A stretch of DNA of 64,000 nucleotides from Carettochelys insculpta (taxonomy: Eukaryota; Chordata; Testudines; Carettochelyidae): the NCBI RefSeq assembly GCF_033958435.1, contig NC_134161.1, forward strand, positions 9,982,001 to 10,046,000. Direction: 5' to 3'. A program made the translations under genes and the position numbers. Below the pieces are notes generated by a model. It was not told where the DNA came from, did not search any database, and saw only the letters and a list, made by a program, of their open reading frames with translations. Positions 1-11,779 of the stretch are shown in pieces. The stretch's first letter is position 1. Every line of letters begins with the position of its first letter.

Positions 1-841
1 TAGGCTAGCAACATTCTGATCAGATACTCTGACTTCAGGTATGCAAAGGTGCAGAAATTTGCCCAGAAGATGGATGAAAATACATTTAGAAAAAAACAGC
101 TCACCTGGCTTTAAAGACTCCACCTTGGGAAATGTGTCTTATTTCAAGGTAGAAATGTCTAACTTCATCTTCCAGGTGTTGGATCATGATTAACTTTCAT
201 CTGTAGGATTGAAAAAGCCCCCACTATTACATATTGCCCAGCTGACAGTCTAAAAAGCTGATCCTACAGACTTCCAAACAGTTGAGCAACCTTCACATGA
301 ACAATCAACATGATTTCAGTAGGACTACCCATGGGATTAAAGTGACTTATTTTCTGGTGAGGACTGGGACTACTCATATGAATAAGGTCATTCACCTAGT
401 TAAGGCTGTGCAAGGCTCCGTAGTTAAAATCCAGAAGAAGAGAAGTTTGAGAGATGAAGACAGGTGACAGACAGAGAGGAAAAGGCTGTAATATAAAAGC
501 AAAATACATGCGGTGAGGTGTGCCACGTACCATATCAATTCATTTGTTTGAAATCTTGTTTGCTTTGATTTCACTGTTTACAATTTAGTGTTTATATTAA
601 AATGCAAATTAAGTATGTGTTTCTCCCTGGCCTATGTTCTTTTCCTTTTGAGTTGCTTTTTTACCTTTCTTTTAACTCTGACTCATCTTGCCTGCAAAGA
701 AAAGAAAATCCATCCTCTGCGTACTTTCTTGTTTAGTATTGTATTTTCCAACATTGTGCTGTTATAATCTCTGGGTATTATGATTTTTGTGGCTTTGTCT
801 GGTTGTTTCCTGTTTTGTCTTTCTTTGTTTTAGTTTGTCTC
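1..841. other. Unique AT-rich DNA, no gene seen
   Basis: I see no exon-like reading frame, RNA gene or clear repeat here. Reading frames are short (about 60 codons at most) and lack recognisable motifs. A pyrimidine-rich stretch lies at about 640-840, just before the first MITE. Confidence 0.5.
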
Positions 842-844
842 TTT

Positions 845-1299
845 GGCTATAGTTACACTTGCGAGTTTTGCTGACAAAACCCATGTTTTGTTGACAAAAC
901 TGGTGGAATGTCCACACACAAAATGCATTTTGTTAACAGTTTGTCAATAAAACTCAGCACTTTTGCCAGCAGCATTCTGCCTCTCCTGCCAGGAGGCATA
1001 ATGCTGCTGTCAACAGATTCTGTCAACAAAAAAGCTGTATGGACACTGGGGGGCGGGGAGGGGCGCAACTCTTAATTGACAGAGCATCCAGAACAATGGG
1101 AAGCCCTGTCTGCTGTGCTTCTTCTGGATGCCTGTTTTATTGAGAGAGCAGCTGGGCACTCTGGCTGCTCTATCGACAGAACGGAGTGCTCTTCCAAGTG
1201 GCTTCTGTGTGTGGCCACACTCTTTTGACAGAGTTTTTGCTGGGAAATCTATTCCAACAGTAACTTCTGTCAACAGATTGATGTAATGTAACCCTAGCC
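845..1299. mobile_element. Harbinger-like MITE, TGTCAACAG family
   Basis: The left end GGCTATAGTTACA pairs with the right end (reverse complement GGCTAGGGTTACA). Matching TTT triplets at 842-844 and 1300-1302 fit a 3-bp target duplication. The interior is non-coding and full of GTTGACAAAA / TGTCAACAGA motifs. The same interior recurs at 54625-55054 and, in part, at 1832-2087, 34947-35340 and 55099-55505. Assignment to Harbinger rests on the end motif shared with the coding elements in this window. Confidence 0.75.
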
Positions 1300-1831
1300 T
1301 TTGTATTTAAGTCTTTTCTGTTTATCCCTTCCCCACTTTCCTCACATTATCCCTTCCTGTTAGAACTTGTTTTTCTGTACCCCCTTTCTGATTCTGATCT
1401 CTGGAACTTCTCTTTTCTCCTGAGATTTGACCACATAGTCTTTCTTCTTTGTTTCTTCCCATCCATTATTAATTCTTCATTCCCACATTACTTTGACATA
1501 ATTGCAAAGCTTGGGGTTTCACACAGTTGGGTTTCTACCTAGCCAGACCCTCTGAATTTACCTTGCTTCCATGTTAAAGGCCATGCAAATGAATTGCAAT
1601 CTATTCACAGAAATATTTGCACTAACTTAGCAGTAATTAATGCTCTCCCAACCAATCAAAGCCGCATTTTTTCCCCATACACGCAGACAGACAAAGTACT
1701 TTCTTTGGAAAAAATCAGCCTTTGATTTTTCCTCTTCAGTTTGCGTGTTCCTGATACTCTGACTAACTCCGCTCCCCAAACAGTCCCATTGATTGCAATG
1801 CAATTACTTGCAGAATGTGGTACTATTCAAT

Positions 1832-2087
1832 GGCTATGTCTACATTAGAAGCATCTGTCAACAGAAGTATCTGTTGAAAGAGATATTCCAACAAAGTTTC
1901 AGTTGACAATTGCATCTACATATAAAAGCAGATAGATCTTTCAATCTACTGTGTAGACAAAAGGGCCCCTTGTAGCATTTTATTGACGGTTTCTGTTGAT
2001 AAAATGTATTTTGTGTGTTGACACTTCACAAGATGTGTCAACAAAATCCAAGTTTTGTCAACAAAACTTTCTAGTGTAAATGTAGTC
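1832..2087. mobile_element. Short MITE of the TGTCAACAG family
   Basis: It starts GGCTATGTCTACATTAG and ends with CTAGTGTAAATGTAGTC, which are imperfect inverted repeats. The interior has the same CTGTCAACAGAAG and TTTTGTCAACAAAAC blocks as the 845-1299 copy but is about 200 bp shorter. Flanks are AAT and AAC, so the target duplication is imperfect. Confidence 0.65.
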
Positions 2088-2956
2088 AACATGAATGAAG
2101 ATGGAAGAATCTGCCCCTTTGGTATTTTAACTCTTCAGTCAAGTGTCTTCTTCATAAAGTAACCAAGGGCCAGAGTCAGGTCCAAAAATAGCACCATAAG
2201 AAGAAATTACCTCTGCCCCTGTTGGGCTTCCTGTCCTCTGACTCTTTCCATAGGCAATAACTGTATATGATAGGTGGCATCTGAGCTTTCCAGAGGTGGC
2301 AAAATGGTGGCTAGTCTGACATGACAAGGGACCTGTCAGCCAGAGACATTGGGCTTGCTACAGCCCAGCCCAGGTAGCCTCACTGGAGAAAAACTGTTTT
2401 GATCCACTCCATCAATGAAGGACTAGATCATCTTGGGGATGCTCTTCAAATTAATTACAAGTAAGTGCAGGATGAAATGATGTATTTCCAACCAGAGATG
2501 GACAAAATATTTTTAACTTTTTTTTGAAAACGTGGATTTTTGTCAGAAACAAAATTTTTCATGAGAACTATTTGTTTTTCATAAAAAACATGTGTATTTA
2601 TTTTAATTAATTAAAATCAAAATCTTTATTTTAATGTGAAAACTTCTTGGTTTTATGAGTTCTTAGATTTTCCCTTGTTCTATAATATCCTAAGATTACT
2701 GTCAGATAATTTTCAACTAAAAATGTTTTTCATTTTTGTCCAAGATTTTCCAGGTGGGAAAACATCATTTCCCAATCAATACTACATATCATTTGCATTT
2801 AGAATGGTTATTGTATGAAATAGCTGAGCTCCTTCTTAGATAATCCCTGTTAGGGGACATCTTCAGTCTCGTTAACTGATTAGCTGGCTAGAAGAGGGGA
2901 CCATTTGTTCCTTTGCTGACTCTGTCAAGAACAGATCATAGTAATCATACCACCAG

Positions 2957-3118
2957 AGTGGTAAGCACAAGACTGTGTTTTTAGTTCTAGCTTTGGCACA
3001 GATTTATCTGTGACTGTGGGCCAGTTTTCCTATTTGTACAATGGGGATAACAACACATACACACCTTTGCAAAACATCTTGAGTTCTATGTCTGAATATC
3101 CTATATAAATACAAAGTA
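2957..3118 (+). repeat. MIR-like (CORE-SINE) fragment
   Basis: The order of blocks matches the MIR core: a tRNA-like AGTGGTAAGCACAAGACTG start, TTAGTTCTAGCTTTGGCAC, GTGACTGTGGGCCAG, then TACAATGGGGATAACAAC. It is diverged and has no target duplication that I can see, so it is an old insertion. Confidence 0.6.
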
Positions 3119-4236
3119 TATCCTATGTCTCAGTTGAATGAATTTCCATAGACTAGCTCTGGAAGCTGTATCAGACCATGGTCTGCCGTTGGTAGCACAG
3201 ATTGCCATGTCAGAGACTGCTGTGGCTTTTGTATTAGAAAATCCAGTATGGCTTTTAACTTAGTTTTGTCTTTGTGACCAGTTCAGAAGCCAAGCAAACA
3301 CAGCTGCATTTGGTATCATATTGGTATTTCTTCATATTATATTTCCGTCTAATATTTTTCTAAGCCAGAAATATACAGCATGTTTCTGATCCCATTATCA
3401 CAAGCTTGCCATACCTGAAAGAATTGTACCTTGCAATCTCAGGCAGCACAAATATTACAGCCAAAGTAGTAGGGAAACACTTTAAATATAATCTATTTAT
3501 AGATATGTATTAGCTGGCTCAGGTAATTGGTGTTGGACTATTTAGTCTTTAACCCCATGGCCATCAGTGTGAATCTAGCCAAGGCACTAGGGGCTAAGAG
3601 CACCTACCCTCTAATTGGTGTTTGTTTGCCAATGTGCATTCAGTACCATTTCCAGTGGACAAGAGTAACTGAAACCACCCCCCACAATTGACAGCAATAA
3701 GCAATTTTGTTGTCAAACTCAGAAGAGGTGCCATGTGCTAATGAGCTATGGAAAATTAATTCCCCTTCCTGATCAGAGATGAGGTACTTCACTGTTTGCA
3801 GGGCAGTCTGAGAAGCTTATATTGCTGTCCATACTGCACCTGCTATGAATAAATAGAAAAGGCCAGCAGCCGGTATTGTCAGCCCAGCACCTTGCACCAA
3901 CATTAGTAGTGCACTAACTGAGGTCAACGGCAAAGCCTTCATTGATTTCAGTGGTGCATAATCAGGCATTAAATGCACACCTAATTGTGATAATATAAGA
4001 TCTGACAAAACAGAACAACTCACCAAATACAGTATTATACCTTTGTCAGTGGTCCATCGTGGATGTGCCCCTCCCCTCCTGCCCCAAGTACAAGTAATAA
4101 TACTTTAACTTACCTGTGAAATTGTATACCTTGGGAACAGGAGTAAATTCATCCTCTCTCCAGCTAGTGATCTGATGATGCCCTGAAACATGAAGAATTA
4201 CTCTTGTCAATGAATTAATTGCAGAGGGAATTACTT

Positions 4237-4390
4237 GGGTGGAAAGATAGCCTCGTGGTTAAGACATAGGACTAAGTGATGGAAAATGTAAGTTCTAGCA
4301 TAGGTTTTCTTCTCCACACTGTGTCTCTATTTCCTCAATAGTGAAATGGGGATAATGATATTCACAGTGAAGCTTCGTTCATTAATACTG
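4237..4390 (+). repeat. MIR-like (CORE-SINE) fragment
   Basis: A tRNA-like head (AGCCTCGTGGTTAAGACA) is followed after a short gap by CTCTATTTCCTCAATAG and GTGAAATGGGGATAATGATA, the usual MIR order. The middle is shortened relative to the family. Confidence 0.6.
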
Positions 4391-6691
4391 GTACAGCATT
4401 TCAATATCCTTGGATGGAAGTCAAGTGGTACAGAGGAAAGCAGCATTACTGTATTGCTTACATTTCCATATTACAACATAAACAACCTCCCTGGAGGAGA
4501 GATGCAGGTTTAGGGTATTGATAGTTATTACTTTACACAGTCAAGGAAAAAATACAATAATGGCAAAAAGCCCAAAGCAAATACTCCATCACTAACCAGC
4601 ATCAAACCATATCTATATATTTTCCCCTGATTCATATGATTAAAAAACCCCACAACAACATGATTAGGGCAGATATCCTTTAGCAAGTGACATTATTTTC
4701 ATACCAGTTACTGACTGCACCCTCATTGTGCCCTTTTTTATTGTGCCATTTAGAGAGAGACAGGGATTTTATTCTGCATGGTGGCAGCAGAACTATTCAT
4801 AAGAAGGCTGATTCAACACTATTAAAACCAATGGCATCCGGTTAAGGTTGGTTCCATCCAGCTTATATATTTTTTTCCTGTCACCATCTGGATTTTTTTT
4901 ATTGTTCTCTCTCTCTCTTTATCACTTCCTCACTGTCAGACAAATGCAGTCAGATCTTAGCAGAATGATACTGTATATTTACTAATATTTCATCTAAGAA
5001 CTACTGGTGGTCATTTTCCTTTTTTTTAATGGAAAAGTATAACAATAAAATTAATTGACTGCTGTCCAAATGATTCTGCAAATATTTGTGCTAGAAACAG
5101 TGACTCAAGGTCACTCTGCAATCATCTTTCCCCTGTCTAATTGCGTCCCACCATCTTATGCCGTAATTTACGCACACAGATGTTTATATTTTGAAGGTTA
5201 TTAATGAAACCTTTTGTCATTTCAAAGACATGGTAACTGCTTTGACTAGCTCAAGCAGCCCTTCACAGCAAATTGAATTGTGACACTAAAAAGAACTCTG
5301 GGACACTATTTTGAAATAACTTTGCTCTATAGACATAGCCATAGTGATTTGGGTATCCACATTAGTATACCTTAAAGGAGTTAGATTTTGAGACAGGGTG
5401 CTAAGAACCTTTTGGAAATTAAGCTCCTGAGAAAGAATGCAAAAACTGAAGCGCTCAAAATCACTAGTCACTTTTGAAAAGCTTAGCTATAACAAATTTT
5501 TTTTGTGAAATTGCACGAACATGTTTGTTGCCTGTGCTAAAAGCCACACACAAAACAGTGCATCGTTTTAGTGCTGATAGCAATCCTACTCCAACATAGG
5601 CCTGTGATCATTGCCTCTCACATTTTGCAAAGATGTCACAAAACTTGAATAAAGTTGGAATTTGTGACGACAAAGACAAGATGAACATGTTCAAATGACA
5701 AGCACCTTGAATTTCACTTGAGAAGATTTCTTTCACCTGAAGGGTTGATGAAATTAATGGGCCCTCAATAGAGCTACGTGGATTTAGATAATCTGAGGAA
5801 ATGACCTCAGATATCAATATATGACTGCAACAAACCACAGAGTTCTGAATGACTCTAATAACGTTATACTTCTGCAATCTCCTCAAAGGCAAATATGGTG
5901 AAATCAGAAAGCAAGAAACAGACAGAATCACGCTCAATAGAAAAATTGTCAGTGTTGAAGACCTACACTTGTTAGGAGTTAAATTTCATGTTGATAATGC
6001 TCCATAACTGATGAGAATTTATACATTTCTACTTGATCAGTAGTAATGACATGGAATCTCTACAACTAGTGTTCATTGTATCTCTCACAATGATGCCTTT
6101 TAAATATACTCTTTTAAAAATATTTTCAGCCAAGGGACATTTAAAAAGAGCTTCTAAAGAGGATTTAGAGATAACTGACTGACCCTGGGAGTTTTTCCCA
6201 GTCTAACCAGGCTTGGAGAGATAGTCAGTCAATAATTACTCCTTGGGCTTGAAGCCCGACTGGATTACGAGCTGACTAAACTACTTAACAAAAGGACTTT
6301 GTAGAGTCTGAGCTGGAGCATGAATGGTATTGAAGCAGGACAGCTTTATATCAGATCAATAAGGTGCCAGTGTGTTAGGCTGCTATGTATCAAATGCATT
6401 TTCAATAAAAGAAGGAGGAAACAAAGAGGGTTTTTTTCCATTGTACAGCAAACACCAGTTATTTTCACAGAACCATTCTAGATTCCTAGAAACTAAAATG
6501 TAATTGAAGTGCACTGAATCCAAAGGGGACTTCCCTTTTATCTTACAATAAATTAGATATAGCTTGGAGCCAAACATATGGATTTGAACAGCCTGAAATT
6601 TTGGTAAAGTTATGGATCCAACCCTGGATTCAGATTAGCTTTATTTTTTGTCCTACAGTAGCATTCTAGTCCCTTTCAACATCTATGAGCT

Positions 6692-6762
6692 ATTGTGCTA
6701 GGTGCTGTTCGGACATATAGGATGACATGGGGCTTGCTCAAGAAGGCTTACAGTCTTAAAAC
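6692..6762 (+). repeat. Ancient LINE/SINE 3' fragment
   Basis: The string TGTGCTAGGTGCTGTTCGGACAT followed by GGCTTACAGTCTTA (in two parts) resembles a common amniote repeat tail of the type 'gtgctaggcactgt ... gagcttacagtct'. The family name is not certain. Confidence 0.35.
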
Positions 6763-6953
6763 TCCAACCAGCAAAATTCTGTCCTCCATGCTGTGGGATA
6801 ATTCACAGTAGTCCACAGAAATTCTGGTGTTAGACTATTGGTGTTAGAACGACCACAAGTATTGGGTACCACATATACCACCAGCTTCATAACTAAGCCT
6901 GGGTACAGAGAGAAGGCCACAAAAGGAGTGGAAAAAAAAAAGAAAAAGAAAAA

Positions 6954-7389
6954 GGCTACGTCTACACGTGCCCCAAACTTCGAAATGGCCATGCAAATGG
7001 CCATTTCGAAGTTTACTAATGAAGCGCTGAAATGCATATTCAGCGCTTCATTAGCATGCGGGCGGCAGCCGCGCTTCGAAATTGACGCTCCTTGCCGCCG
7101 CGCGGCGCGTCCAGACGGGGCTCCTTTTCGAAAGGACCCCGCCTACTTCGAAGTCCCCTTATTCCCATGAGCTCATGGGAATAAGGGGACTTCGAAGTAG
7201 GCGGCGTCCTTTCGAAAAGGAGCCCCGTCTGGACGCGCCGCGCGGCGGCAAGGAGCGTCAATTTCGAAGCGCGGCTGCCGCCCGCATGCTAATGAAGCGC
7301 TGAATATGCATTTCAGCGCTTCATTAGTAAACTTCGAAATGGCCATTTGCATGGCCATTTCGAAGTTTGGGGCACGTGTAGATACAGCC
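6954..7389. mobile_element. Near-perfect 436-bp palindromic MITE
   Basis: The whole element is a single palindrome centred between 7171 and 7172 (CCCATGAG|CTCATGGG) with 218-bp arms and no spacer. By eye the arms differ at four positions: three close to the outer ends (GGCTACGTC against GGCTGTATC) and one near the GGACCCCGCC block. AAA lies on both sides (6951-6953 and 7390-7392), which fits a 3-bp target duplication, although the left flank is a long A-rich run. Each arm holds two smaller palindromes built around CTTCGAAATGGCCAT and GAAGCGCTGAAATGC. The centre is GC-rich and keeps many CpGs. The long open frames here mirror each other across the centre and are not genes. Confidence 0.85.
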
Positions 7390-8769
7390 AAAGACAGTTG
7401 AATTTGGCTTAATCTCATGGGCCTCTACCTCCAAGGTTGTAGGATAAAAGAGAAACCATATAATGAGAAGAAATAACAGAGCAGGGAAGAAAAAAACTCT
7501 TAATCTCTTCCTATCATTTACTATTTATATGATGCACCTAACGTACATGGCACTGTGAAGAAAGAAAAATTAGAGATGAGTCCTAAAGGCCTAATTTTCA
7601 AAGATGACTTGAGTTGGAACTATAGGTATCTAGCACCTTTGAAAACCAAGCTGTTAATATCCAAAAAAGGCTGAATGAATCCAGAAATTGGAGAAGTTTA
7701 TCCTTGGATTCTTAACCAAATTTTGCAGTTCCACCCTAAGAGAGGATGTGTAACTTTAAAACAGCGTGTGACACTTCCCTCTGCCACTGAAAACATGAGT
7801 GAAAATTGTAGATGTATCTTTTCCAAGCATCTTCTTTCTCTATCAGCCCTGCTTTGCCTGTTGTAATCAGTTTTCTGGGAAACAAGAAGGATGCAGAGTT
7901 CATTCAAGCATCCTCCTTCTTTTGCAGTCTTCAGAATCTCTTCCTGTGCTTTGAGCTTGGTAAGAGAATGCCTTGCTAATTACTGATGCTCCACAGCCGG
8001 GGAAGGAAAAAGAATGTTCTTCTCACCATCCTCAAGTGGCTGCAACTGCAAAACACTTTTAGCATCTGAAACCTCTCCATAGTGAAACAAACCCCACCCC
8101 CCACAGCCAAACAAATACACAGCTGTAGGTTAGTGTGCACAGTGCAATCTGTTCTTCTCTGTTAAAGATAGGGGAATTTATTTTATTTTTCAGCAACCAT
8201 AGCACCGTTTTTCCCAAGATGGTCTCCAAGTAATTTAGAAATACAGAGACGCTGTAGAACAAAATGAGAGGAACGGAGTGGAAAGAAAGTGGGTCAACAG
8301 TTTGATATTGGAAAGCGTAGACATAAGACCTCACAATTTAAGCTGAGTTCATGGAAAGAGCCTATGAGAGTTTTGAATATTTTGGTTACAGACTGATTAA
8401 TATTCTGAATAATTTATCCAACAGTTCTTTCCAGTCAACAATGAAGTAGATCTTTGGTGAATGTTTTTTCATCCTCTGTTCAACCAGGTATATCAAAAGC
8501 CAGATATTGTTCACCCAAACTATTTGAGTGCTTCTTTACGTCAATCAGCAAATCATTTACTTGTGAATGCTGTGTTGCCCTCCTGTCTCCCAAACCACCT
8601 TTATTTAGTCAGCCATAATTGGGAATGAACCTGAGCACAGTTTTATTACTATTTGTTTCATTGTACCTAGAGGTCTCAACAAAAATCTGGAGTGGATTTG
8701 TGAAGTTCTGTACAAATACACAAAGAGACACCATTCTTGCTTTGAAGACCTTGCAACAGAAGCAACAGA

Positions 8770-8885
8770 GGTAACAGAAGGAAAGTGACTTGATAAAGGC
8801 ATACAACAGGGCAGTGGCAAAATCAAGACGAGAACCTATTGCTCTAGCATCTCAATCAAATGCCCTATCCACAAGAGCATGCTGA
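8770..8885 (-). repeat. MIR-like fragment
   Basis: Read on the plus strand it runs AACAGAAGGAAAGTGACTTG, then GGGCAGTGGCAAAATCAAGA, then GCCCTATCCACAAGAGCATG, the order expected of a reversed MIR core ending in its tRNA-like head. It is well diverged. Confidence 0.45.
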
Positions 8886-9367
8886 CAATGGATGTCTGAG
8901 TAGTGTGCCATTATAATTTGAGTCTGAGCTGTTTTGTCACAAAAATCAGGTTTTATGAGGTGGATTCAAAGGAATTTCACACAACCCATATGCCCACAAA
9001 TTCAAAGTGTGAACCCTGGGGTTTTGATAAAGATCTCAGCAAAGCAGATCCGTCAGATCTCAGATACTTCATTGTACTGAGGGGTGAAATGAGAATTCCA
9101 GAGACCTTCTAAACAAAAGTTACAGAGAACAATCAAACAATTCTGCAATAACATAGGCCTTGATTCAACAAGGAACTTAATCGTGTGACTAACAACATGA
9201 ACGATCCAACTGAGTTCAACAGGGCTACTCACATGCTTAAAGTTAGGAATCAGGATATTTTGTATACCTGGTCCTACCAGTGACCTGCTGTGCGACATCA
9301 GAGATAACATCTCACTCTGCTTCTCTTTTCCCTCCCACTCCCGATTTGCCTAGTTAGATTTCAAAAC

Positions 9368-9485
9368 TCTGGGGGGAGGGACTGTCTCTTAATATGTGTG
9401 TGTACAGCACCTTGCCCAATGGGGCTGTGATCTCAGCTCAATAGTTTTGGGCTACTCTAATTGATTGCTGTTTTTGTTAACCAGT
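9368..9485 (+). repeat. Ancient SINE/LINE 3' tail
   Basis: GGGAGGGACTGTCTCTTA, GTGTACAGCACCTTG and CCAATGGGGCTGTGATCTC follow the order of a very common amniote repeat tail ('gggactgtctcttactatg...gtacagcgcctagcacaatgggg'). A longer copy joined to a MIR-like core is at 51838-52083. Confidence 0.45.
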
Positions 9486-9608
9486 AACCAACTGAATTGG
9501 TGCATTAATGAAGAACACTTGCTGTGGTGAAGTCACAGGATAAACCAGTGTTACTTACAGCTTGGTGAGGCCCCATTGTAAATGACACCAGGGCTACGTC
9601 TGCACTAA

Positions 9609-9668
9609 CACACTACGTCGAAGCAGCCTATTTCGAAGTAAGAACATCGAAATAGGCTACTTCGACGT
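9609..9668. repeat. Left-end hairpin of H1
   Basis: ACGTCGAAGCAGCCTATTTC (from 9615) can pair with the segment ending TAGGCTACTTCGACGT at 9668, leaving a loop of about six bases. The same hairpin, built on TCGAAATAGCTTATTTCGA, sits at the left end of the three H1-derived MITEs. It may be part of the transposase recognition region; this is inference. Confidence 0.65.
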
Positions 9669-9870
9669 ATATCGTCTACACGTCCTCCAAGGCTGGTGCC
9701 GTTGACGTTCAACGTCGAAGTAGCGACAGGGAACGTCAAAAGGAGCCGCCCCGGAAGGAAATGCGGAGCGTCCACACATACAAAAACCCTCTTTCGAAAT
9801 AAGGGGCCAGGAAAGCCCGCGGACCGGGTCACAGGCTGGACTTGCCCTTCTGGGGCAACAGCAAGCCGCT

Positions 9871-9880
9871 CCTTTAAAGG
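9871..9880 (+). promoter_or_regulatory. TATA-like box before H1 transposase
   Basis: CCTTTAAAGG lies about 90 bp before the likely transposase ATG at 9964. An equivalent CCCTTAAAGGG box is kept in the H1-derived MITEs, and a TTTAAAGG box also precedes the Myb-like gene on the other strand. The promoter role is inferred from position and conservation only. Confidence 0.4.
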
Positions 9881-10008
9881 GCCCCTACCAGACACACCCG
9901 ACCTGCACAGCACAAGCTCTGCAGAGCAGTCGCCACTGTCTCGCAGACCAAGTCACAGCAGATATGGACACCCAGCAGCAGCAGCAGCAGCAGCAGGAAG
10001 AGGAGGGC

Positions 10009-10064
10009 GGCAAGCGCCCTGCTAGGTGCTAGTCATTCAGGGGGCAAGCGCCCTGCTAGGTGCT
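10009..10064 (+). repeat. 22-bp tandem duplication that breaks the transposase
   Basis: The 22-bp string that begins GGCAAGCGCCCTGC occurs at 10009-10030 and again at 10043-10064, so the offset is 34 bp. The ATG at 9964 and the main frame of exon 1 are out of phase by one base, and 34 is also one more than a multiple of three. The duplication therefore accounts exactly for the frame loss and for the TAG at 10030-10032. Confidence 0.8.
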
Positions 10065-10462
10065 GCCCGGGAGGCCACCCAGTGGTTCCTGCCAGAGGAG
10101 CCCTCCCCGGAGGCAGACGGGGATGCCCTGACCACCAGGCTTCCCTCTTCCTCCCTCACCGGCTGCTCCCCGGCCTCTGGAGCTACCCCACCAGCTCCGA
10201 GTGGCGGGAGCAGCTCGTCATGCGGGAGTGGGACAATGATATGTGGCTCCGGAACTTCCGCGTGTGCCGGCAGACTTTTCTCGAGCTCTGCCAGTGGCTC
10301 ACCCCAGCACTGAGGCACCACGACACCAGGATGCGGCACGCCCTCCCCGTCAAGAGGAGGGTCGCAATAGCCGTCTGGAAGCTGGCCACTTCAGACAGCT
10401 ATCTTTCCATGGGACACCAGTTTGGAGTGGGAAAGGCCATGGTTGGGACCGTCATCATGGAG

Positions 10463-10636
10463 GTAAGGAGGCCCAGGCATGCACCCACTGGGGGTTGGGG
10501 GGGGCTGGGTGTGGGGCTGGGGAGGGAGGGGCTGGGCGGGTGGGGTACCCGGGGAGGTGCCCAGGAGGGGGGCCTGGGGGAAGGGCCCTGGGGCACCCTG
10601 CACACCCTCATGGGCGCCTGTGTTCTCTCCCCTCAG
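10463..10636 (+). other. Intron of H1 transposase
   Basis: The donor ATGGAG|GTAAGG and acceptor CTCCCCTCAG|ATGG are good GT-AG sites. The intron is 174 bp, phase 0, and a G-rich insert with no conserved residues, which is why an open frame reads straight through it. H2 has an intron at the equivalent place in its transposase (33341-33587). Confidence 0.75.
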
Positions 10637-11508
10637 ATGGTCCGTGTGCTTAATGCCATATTGCTCCAGAGGGTTGTCCGACTCAGGGACCTGGACGCAG
10701 CTGTCGCCAGATTCGCCTCCATGGGGTTCTCGAACTGCTTCAGGGCCCTGGATGGGACCCACTTCCCCATCCGCGCCCCGGACCACAGCGGAGGAAGATA
10801 CATAAACCGCAGGGGCTACCACTCCGTGGTCCTGCAGGCCATGGGGGAAAGTCAGGGCGACTTCCAGGACATGTACGTGGGTTGGCCCGGCTGCACATAC
10901 GATGCCCATGTTTTTAGGAACTCAGGCCTGTGCCACCAGCTGGAGGTGGGGACCTACATCCCCAGAGGGGGATCCCTCTGGGGGACACCACCATGCCCCT
11001 CTGCCTTGTGGCGGACGCAGTCTACCCGCTCCAGCCCTGGCTCATGCGCCTATATACCAGCCACCTCAACACCAGCCAGGAGCGGTTCAACGCCTGCCTG
11101 AACCACACCCGCCAGGTGGTGGAGAGGACATTCAGCTGTCTGAAGGGCCGCTGGAGGTGCCTCCTTGCCCGACTGGATGTCAGGCTCCAAAACATCCCCC
11201 AGGTTGTGAGCGCGTGCTGCACGCTCCACAATATCGTTGAGAGCAAGGGGGAGGCTTTCATCCAGGGGTGGGTGGTCGATGCTGGCACAGGCTTCCCCCA
11301 GCCGGCCACCGCACCCAGCCACCAGGCCCACCATGCAGGAGTACGGGTCCGCGAGGCCCTGTGGGCCCACTTCAATCAGGGAGACCCCTGAGCACCTCCC
11401 TGGCCTTCCCCAGAAGACCCCCCCACACACAGCCCACACTGCCCACACACCGCCCCCAACACCCGCACGCCACCCCTGCAACAAGCACATGCCTCCAGCT
11501 TTTTGGAA

Positions 11509-11514
11509 AATAAA
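11509..11514 (+). promoter_or_regulatory. Poly(A) signal after H1 transposase
   Basis: AATAAA occurs about 118 bp after the transposase stop and is followed by a T-rich run. It falls in the gap between the two converging genes. Confidence 0.5.
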
Positions 11515-11779
11515 ACATTTTTTTTTCTGAAACCTGAAAACTTGTTTTGTTCAAAACAGAAACTGCAATGAATATACAAAAAGGGGGACAACTATATACA
11601 TGGGGGCCTGGTGGACGGCTCGGCCGTTGGTCCATCAGTCCGGGGTGGGGGTCGAGGGGCGCAACCCCCGCCAGGTACAGCTTGCAACCCCCGCCCCCCG
11701 TGTCCGCGGTCCCTGGTGTGGCTGGCTGGGGGCTGGGAGGACTGGCAAGTATGGCCGGGATGCCTCTACTGGCAGGTCT

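Larger units (their letters stand above)
2088..6950. other. Unique AT-rich DNA with old repeat fragments
   Basis: Apart from the SINE-like fragments listed separately, no gene or clear mobile element is seen. Open frames of up to 109 codons (for example 5608-5937, minus strand) show no recognisable domain and fit chance expectation in AT-rich DNA. There is a CT-rich run at about 4905-4920. Confidence 0.5.
7393..9588. other. Unique AT-rich DNA, no gene seen
   Basis: This stretch holds two old repeat fragments (listed separately) and otherwise no recognisable gene. The open frames of 60-100 codons do not share domains or codon structure with anything I know. Confidence 0.5.
9964..11391 (+). 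pseudogene. Harbinger transposase (DDE_4 / HARBI1-like), broken
   Basis: This is the DDE transposase that would cut and join the element ends in the nucleus. The start ATG at 9964 opens with MDT and a glutamine run. Exon 1 has the N-terminal helical region (WREQLVMREWDND, then FLELCQWLTP). Exon 2 carries the catalytic core: the first Asp in ALDGTHFPI (codon 10751-10753), the second in TYDAHVFRNS (10901-10903), and the Glu in VERTFSCLKGRW (11122-11124). The spliced product would be about 405 residues, near the family's usual size. Two breaks are visible: a 34-bp-offset duplication near the start (10009-10064) that shifts frame and brings in a TAG, and a one-base loss in the run of Cs near 10968-10971. 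All three acidic residues survive, so the damage looks recent. Homology is read from motifs. Confidence 0.88.

Noticed and set aside
6838..7418. Pairs of long open frames on both strands with the same translation
   Set aside because: They are mirror images created by the 6954-7389 palindrome, not genes.
10391..10909. 172-codon minus-strand open frame opposite the transposase
   Set aside because: It is antisense to the conserved DDE core and arises from its high GC content.
11372..11635. Frames downstream of the H1 transposase on both strands
   Set aside because: They lie over the transposase C-terminus and its 3' untranslated region and have no conserved residues.
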